A stretch of 8,158 nucleotides of DNA, taken from the NCBI GenBank assembly GCA_021797385.1, contig JAJZZW010000082.1, forward strand, positions 1 through 8,158. The letters run 5' to 3'. The translations under genes were made by a program, and so were the position numbers. Positions 5,931 through 8,158 of the stretch are shown here, one piece after another (within the stretch, counting starts at the first letter, position 1; the number at the start of each line of letters is the position of its first letter). Under the pieces are notes generated by a model. It was not told the origin of the DNA and did not search any database. It was given only the letters and a program-made list of their open reading frames with translations. The stretch is from Thermoplasmata archaeon (GTDB taxonomy: Archaea > Thermoplasmatota > Thermoplasmata > Thermoplasmatales > Thermoplasmataceae).

Positions 5931-5962
5931 AAGATATTTTTATTAAATGCATATTACTGTAT

Positions 5963-6832
5963 ATGGATAAGATAATTTTAGTTGTTGACACAGGCGTTGA
6001 CGACGCCATGGCAATGATACTACTTAAAAGACATGGAATTATACCGGAATTTATTGTAGCCCAGTCCGGGAATTCTGTACTGGAAAATACTTATAGAAAT
6101 ACTGTTGGCATAGCCAGTATGCTCGAACTCGGATGTCCCGTATATCCCGGATCGTACACCCCAATTATAAAACCACATTATTATGAAGATTATCATGGTA
6201 AAAACGGCCTTGCCTGCTATAAATTTCCTGATAAGCCTTTGAATAACACACATAATGGCATTGTTAAAATGTATGAAGCACTTAAACATGGAAAATACCG
6301 AATAATATGCACTTCCCCACTTACTTCCCTTGGAATTCTTTTCAGGCTTAACCGTGATATACAGAGAAATATAATAGATTTAACTATCATGGGTGGCGCA
6401 TTTGGAAAAACTCCATGGGGAAAGGGAAATATGGGTGACGCAGAGTTCAACATATTCTATGACCCGGAGGCTGCTAAAATTGTTTTTGGTCTTGATATTA
6501 AGATAACTGTAATACCACTGGACCTGACAATGAATCCAGAACTGGCAATTAAACAGGCCATCAGTGTCTCAAACAATAACAGTGTTAGTGCTTTTGTGAA
6601 GAAGACTACAGAATTTATGCTTCAAAAACATGGAAACTATGAATTACATGATCCTATTGCTGCATATGCGGCCATAAATCCGGATGCATTTGAATTTTTA
6701 AACGGTAAGATAAGTATTGATGATAATGGTGTAACTTCCATGGAACAGAAAGAAGAATCCCTGCACAGGATTGCCGTACAGATAAACCCGGACTTATACC
6801 AGAGCGAAATTGTGAAAATGATTTATCAATGA
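5963..6832 (+). CDS. Inosine-uridine-type nucleoside hydrolase
   Basis: A 289-residue member of the IUNH family, which hydrolyses the N-glycosidic bond of ribonucleosides to base and ribose using a bound calcium. The metal and substrate residues can be followed through the protein: D9, D13 and D14 in VVDTGVDDAMA, N37 in AQSGN, HGKNGLA (79-85), SPLTSLG with T121, MGGAF (143-147), N156, the EFN triplet 161-163, and the LHDP motif with H229 and D230. The family usually begins DTDPGxDD; here the first Asp is Val and the Pro is Thr, but the three calcium-side Asps remain. It is shorter than the usual 310-320 residues. Nucleoside preference (purine or pyrimidine) cannot be decided. It precedes a deoxyribosyltransferase by 37 bp on the same strand, which suggests nucleoside salvage. 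The protein is probably cytosolic, as there is no signal peptide. Confidence 0.92.
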   Translation: MDKIILVVDTGVDDAMAMILLKRHGIIPEFIVAQSGNSVLENTYRNTVGIASMLELGCPVYPGSYTPIIKPHYYEDYHGKNGLACYKFPDKPLNNTHNGIVKMYEALKHGKYRIICTSPLTSLGILFRLNRDIQRNIIDLTIMGGAFGKTPWGKGNMGDAEFNIFYDPEAAKIVFGLDIKITVIPLDLTMNPELAIKQAISVSNNNSVSAFVKKTTEFMLQKHGNYELHDPIAAYAAINPDAFEFLNGKISIDDNGVTSMEQKEESLHRIAVQINPDLYQSEIVKMIYQ

Positions 6833-6843
6833 TGCGGAAAATC

Positions 6844-6851
6844 TTTAATAT
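6844..6851 (+). promoter_or_regulatory. Candidate TATA box of the deoxyribosyltransferase gene
   Basis: TTTAATAT begins 26 nt before ATG 6870 in the 37-bp gap after the hydrolase gene, giving leaderless spacing. No ribosome site is visible before this ATG, which favours a separate leaderless transcript over read-through translation. Confidence 0.45.
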
Positions 6852-6869
6852 TATTATGCATCTATTCTC

Positions 6870-7328
6870 ATGAAAAGGTACGATATTTATATTTCTGCTC
6901 CTCTTTTCAATGAAATGGAGATCAGATTCAATGAGGAAGTAGCCAGCTTTCTCGATCGAAAGGGATTCTCAACATACCTTCCCCAGAGAGACGGTGGTGA
7001 GGATGAAATGTTGCTTAAAGACCCTAAGTTGTGGCCCGAAATTAGCAAAAGAGTTTTTGAACGTGATGTGAACGCCCTTAAAGATTCGTCCGCATTGCTG
7101 ATGATAATGGATGGCAGAGTACCGGATGAAGGTGCTTGCGTGGAACTGGGCATGGCATATGCATATGGGAAAATTTGCATAGGATTCCAGACTGATACCA
7201 GGAGTTTTGCTACAGGTCAGAATAATCTTATGCTGGATCATTCATTTTCTTATAGCATAGTACGCAACTGGAAAGATCTCGATAAACTTCTGGTAAAAAT
7301 AAAAGATGATATTAAAAGGGATTTTTAA
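6870..7328 (+). CDS. Nucleoside 2-deoxyribosyltransferase
   Basis: A 152-residue protein of the NDT family (PF05014 type), which moves 2-deoxyribose between nucleobases. The N-terminus YDIYISAPLFN matches the family's first strand and loop. PQRDGG (39-43) fits the substrate region. The core signature MDGRVPDEGACVELGMA (80-96) contains D81 in DGR, D86 in PDEG and E92 in VELG, the expected catalytic nucleophile. NNLMLDHSF near the C-terminus (118-126) matches the conserved asparagine-bearing end that completes the neighbouring subunit's site. Length is typical. It could instead be an NDT-fold nucleotide N-hydrolase (DNPH1-like), but DGR-PDEG and the C-terminal segment favour the transferase. 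With the preceding hydrolase it could recycle bases from external DNA and RNA, a sensible role in a scavenging heterotroph; this is inference. Confidence 0.87.
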   Translation: MKRYDIYISAPLFNEMEIRFNEEVASFLDRKGFSTYLPQRDGGEDEMLLKDPKLWPEISKRVFERDVNALKDSSALLMIMDGRVPDEGACVELGMAYAYGKICIGFQTDTRSFATGQNNLMLDHSFSYSIVRNWKDLDKLLVKIKDDIKRDF

Positions 7329-7351
7329 AAAATAACTCCAGAGCTAAATGG

Positions 7352-7359
7352 TTTAAATA
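7352..7359 (+). promoter_or_regulatory. Candidate TATA box of coaA
   Basis: TTTAAATA begins 28 nt before ATG 7380. The box centre would place transcription at or within two bases of the ATG, the clearest leaderless promoter in the window. No ribosome site precedes the ATG. Confidence 0.55.
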
Positions 7360-7379
7360 GTCTATAACTATTTGAGTAT

Positions 7380-8158
7380 ATGGATGAAGCGCCTGTTTCT
7401 CAGGGAAAGATACGTTCCAGTCTCTATTTAATGTTTAACCGCGATGAATGGGCACGGAGACGGGGCAATCTTGATATAAAACTTTCATCAAACGATGTTA
7501 AAAAGGTTCTAGCACTGAACGACAAGATTACAGAATCGGAGATTAGAGATTTTTACTTTCCCATTACCAGATTACTACAACTATCGATCAATAATAACAA
7601 GAATCTATACATGGAACGAAACAGATTCATAGGGATTAACCCGGATAAGATGCCATTTATTATAGGAGTTACAGGAAGTGTAGCAGTTGGCAAGAGCACA
7701 ACTTCTAGATTGCTGAAGACACTTCTTGAGAGGATTAATCCTGAATATAGAATTTATATTGTTTCTACAGATAATTTTCTGAAAAACAATGCAAGACTCA
7801 GGGAAGAAAACCTCATGGAAAGAAAGGGATTTCCGGAAAGTTATGATATGCAGAATCTTATAAGTTTTCTTGTTGATGCCAAGTCTGGAACATCCCTTTT
7901 AGAGATTCCAGTATATTCGCATCTAAAGTATGATGTATTACAGGAAAAACAGGAGATAATTAATCCTGATATACTTATACTGGAGGGCTTAAATATACTT
8001 CAGATAGATCATTCAAGAACCGCTAACCAGATATATGTTTCGGATTTCCTGGATTTTTCCATCTTTATTGATGCAAATGTAGGGTTTATAAAGCAATGGT
8101 TCATAGAAAGATTTTTCCTGTTAATGGAAACCGCATTTAAGGATAAAAATTCGTATTT
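7380..8158 (+). CDS. coaA: Type I pantothenate kinase, CoaA (3' end outside window)
   Basis: The frame runs open from ATG 7380 to the window end: 259 residues of an expected 310-320. It phosphorylates pantothenate with ATP, the first step of CoA synthesis from the vitamin. Similarity to E. coli CoaA covers the whole visible length: YLMFNRDEWA (16-25), YFPITRLL (59-66), the P-loop GSVAVGKST (99-107), STDNF with the catalytic Asp D131, KGFPESYDM (149-157), VYSHLKYD (178-185), ILEGLNIL (200-207), VSDFLDFSI (220-228) and RFF (244-246). Archaea usually make 4'-phosphopantothenate with pantoate kinase and phosphopantothenate synthetase; the Thermoplasmatales lack that kinase, and a type I CoaA from Picrophilus torridus has been shown to work. 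R110 and H181 match E. coli R106 and H177 of CoA feedback inhibition, but E. coli F247 is L248 here. A leaderless promoter is likely. Confidence 0.95.
   Translation, partial: MDEAPVSQGKIRSSLYLMFNRDEWARRRGNLDIKLSSNDVKKVLALNDKITESEIRDFYFPITRLLQLSINNNKNLYMERNRFIGINPDKMPFIIGVTGSVAVGKSTTSRLLKTLLERINPEYRIYIVSTDNFLKNNARLREENLMERKGFPESYDMQNLISFLVDAKSGTSLLEIPVYSHLKYDVLQEKQEIINPDILILEGLNILQIDHSRTANQIYVSDFLDFSIFIDANVGFIKQWFIERFFLLMETAFKDKNSY

Larger units (their letters stand above)
5559..5962. other. Divergent intergenic region without a convincing intact gene
   Basis: About 400 bp between the reductase gene (leftward) and the nucleoside hydrolase gene (rightward). It contains the two promoters, a 9-bp-arm A/T inverted repeat (5656-5676), a small hairpin (5723-5737), GGAGGT at 5744-5749 followed by ATG-TAA at 5757-5762, a 38-codon open stretch that looks like transposase debris (5774-5890), and a 6-bp inverted repeat GGATAT/ATATCC (5853-5858 and 5870-5875). 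No tRNA, rRNA or CRISPR repeat was seen. Confidence 0.7.

Noticed and set aside
6887..7241. Two minus-strand open frames opposite the deoxyribosyltransferase
   Set aside because: They are antisense to a gene with an intact catalytic signature and have no recognisable domain or start signal.
1..8158. CRISPR array, tRNA or rRNA genes, complete insertion sequence
   Set aside because: No regularly spaced direct repeats, cloverleaf-like segments, rRNA signatures or full transposase with terminal repeats were seen by eye on either strand.

Overview
The window looks like the chromosome of a thermoacidophilic euryarchaeon of the Thermoplasmatales (Ferroplasma, Acidiplasma, Picrophilus or Cuniculiplasma type). 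Three things point there. Several first genes have an A/T-rich TATA-like box starting about 26-28 nt before the ATG, which is leaderless archaeal promoter spacing, while genes inside the operon carry GGAGGT-type ribosome sites. Codon use is rich in AGA/AGG and ATA. A bacterial-type (type I) pantothenate kinase stands beside salvage genes, and among archaea I know of this enzyme from the Thermoplasmatales. The placement is inferred; no rRNA or other marker is present.

Left part (1-1760, + strand, about 30% G+C on sampled lines): the C-terminal three quarters of a DUF4143-type AAA ATPase, then a compact type VII toxin-antitoxin pair. This pair is a MntA-like nucleotidyltransferase antitoxin and a HepT-like HEPN toxin, overlapping by ATGA. 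The composition and gene types suggest an accessory or defence segment.

Middle part (1796-5558, - strand, often 45-50% G+C): a tightly coupled four-gene operon. It runs PhaB/FabG-like short-chain reductase, AMP-forming acyl-CoA ligase, thiolase-fold protein, DUF35 zinc-ribbon/OB protein. Neighbours overlap by GTGA and ATGA, or abut with no gap. The thiolase-fold protein lacks the nucleophilic Cys, the GHP His and the C-terminal Cys of true thiolases. It resembles the Ltp2-type aldolases that work with a DUF35 partner. I infer a pathway in which the ligase activates a carboxylic acid, the reductase interconverts 3-oxo- and 3-hydroxyacyl-CoA, and the thiolase-like/DUF35 pair makes or breaks a C-C bond. 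The substrate is unknown.

A gene-poor gap of about 400 bp (5559-5962) separates this operon from the right part. It holds the divergent promoters, two small inverted repeats, a ribosome site followed directly by a start-stop, and a possible scrap of a transposase.

Right part (5963-8158, + strand): a nucleoside hydrolase, a nucleoside 2-deoxyribosyltransferase and type I pantothenate kinase (coaA, cut by the window end). The first two fit nucleoside and nucleobase salvage; coaA supplies CoA, which the middle operon consumes. Each of the three genes has its own candidate TATA box, so they may be independently transcribed.
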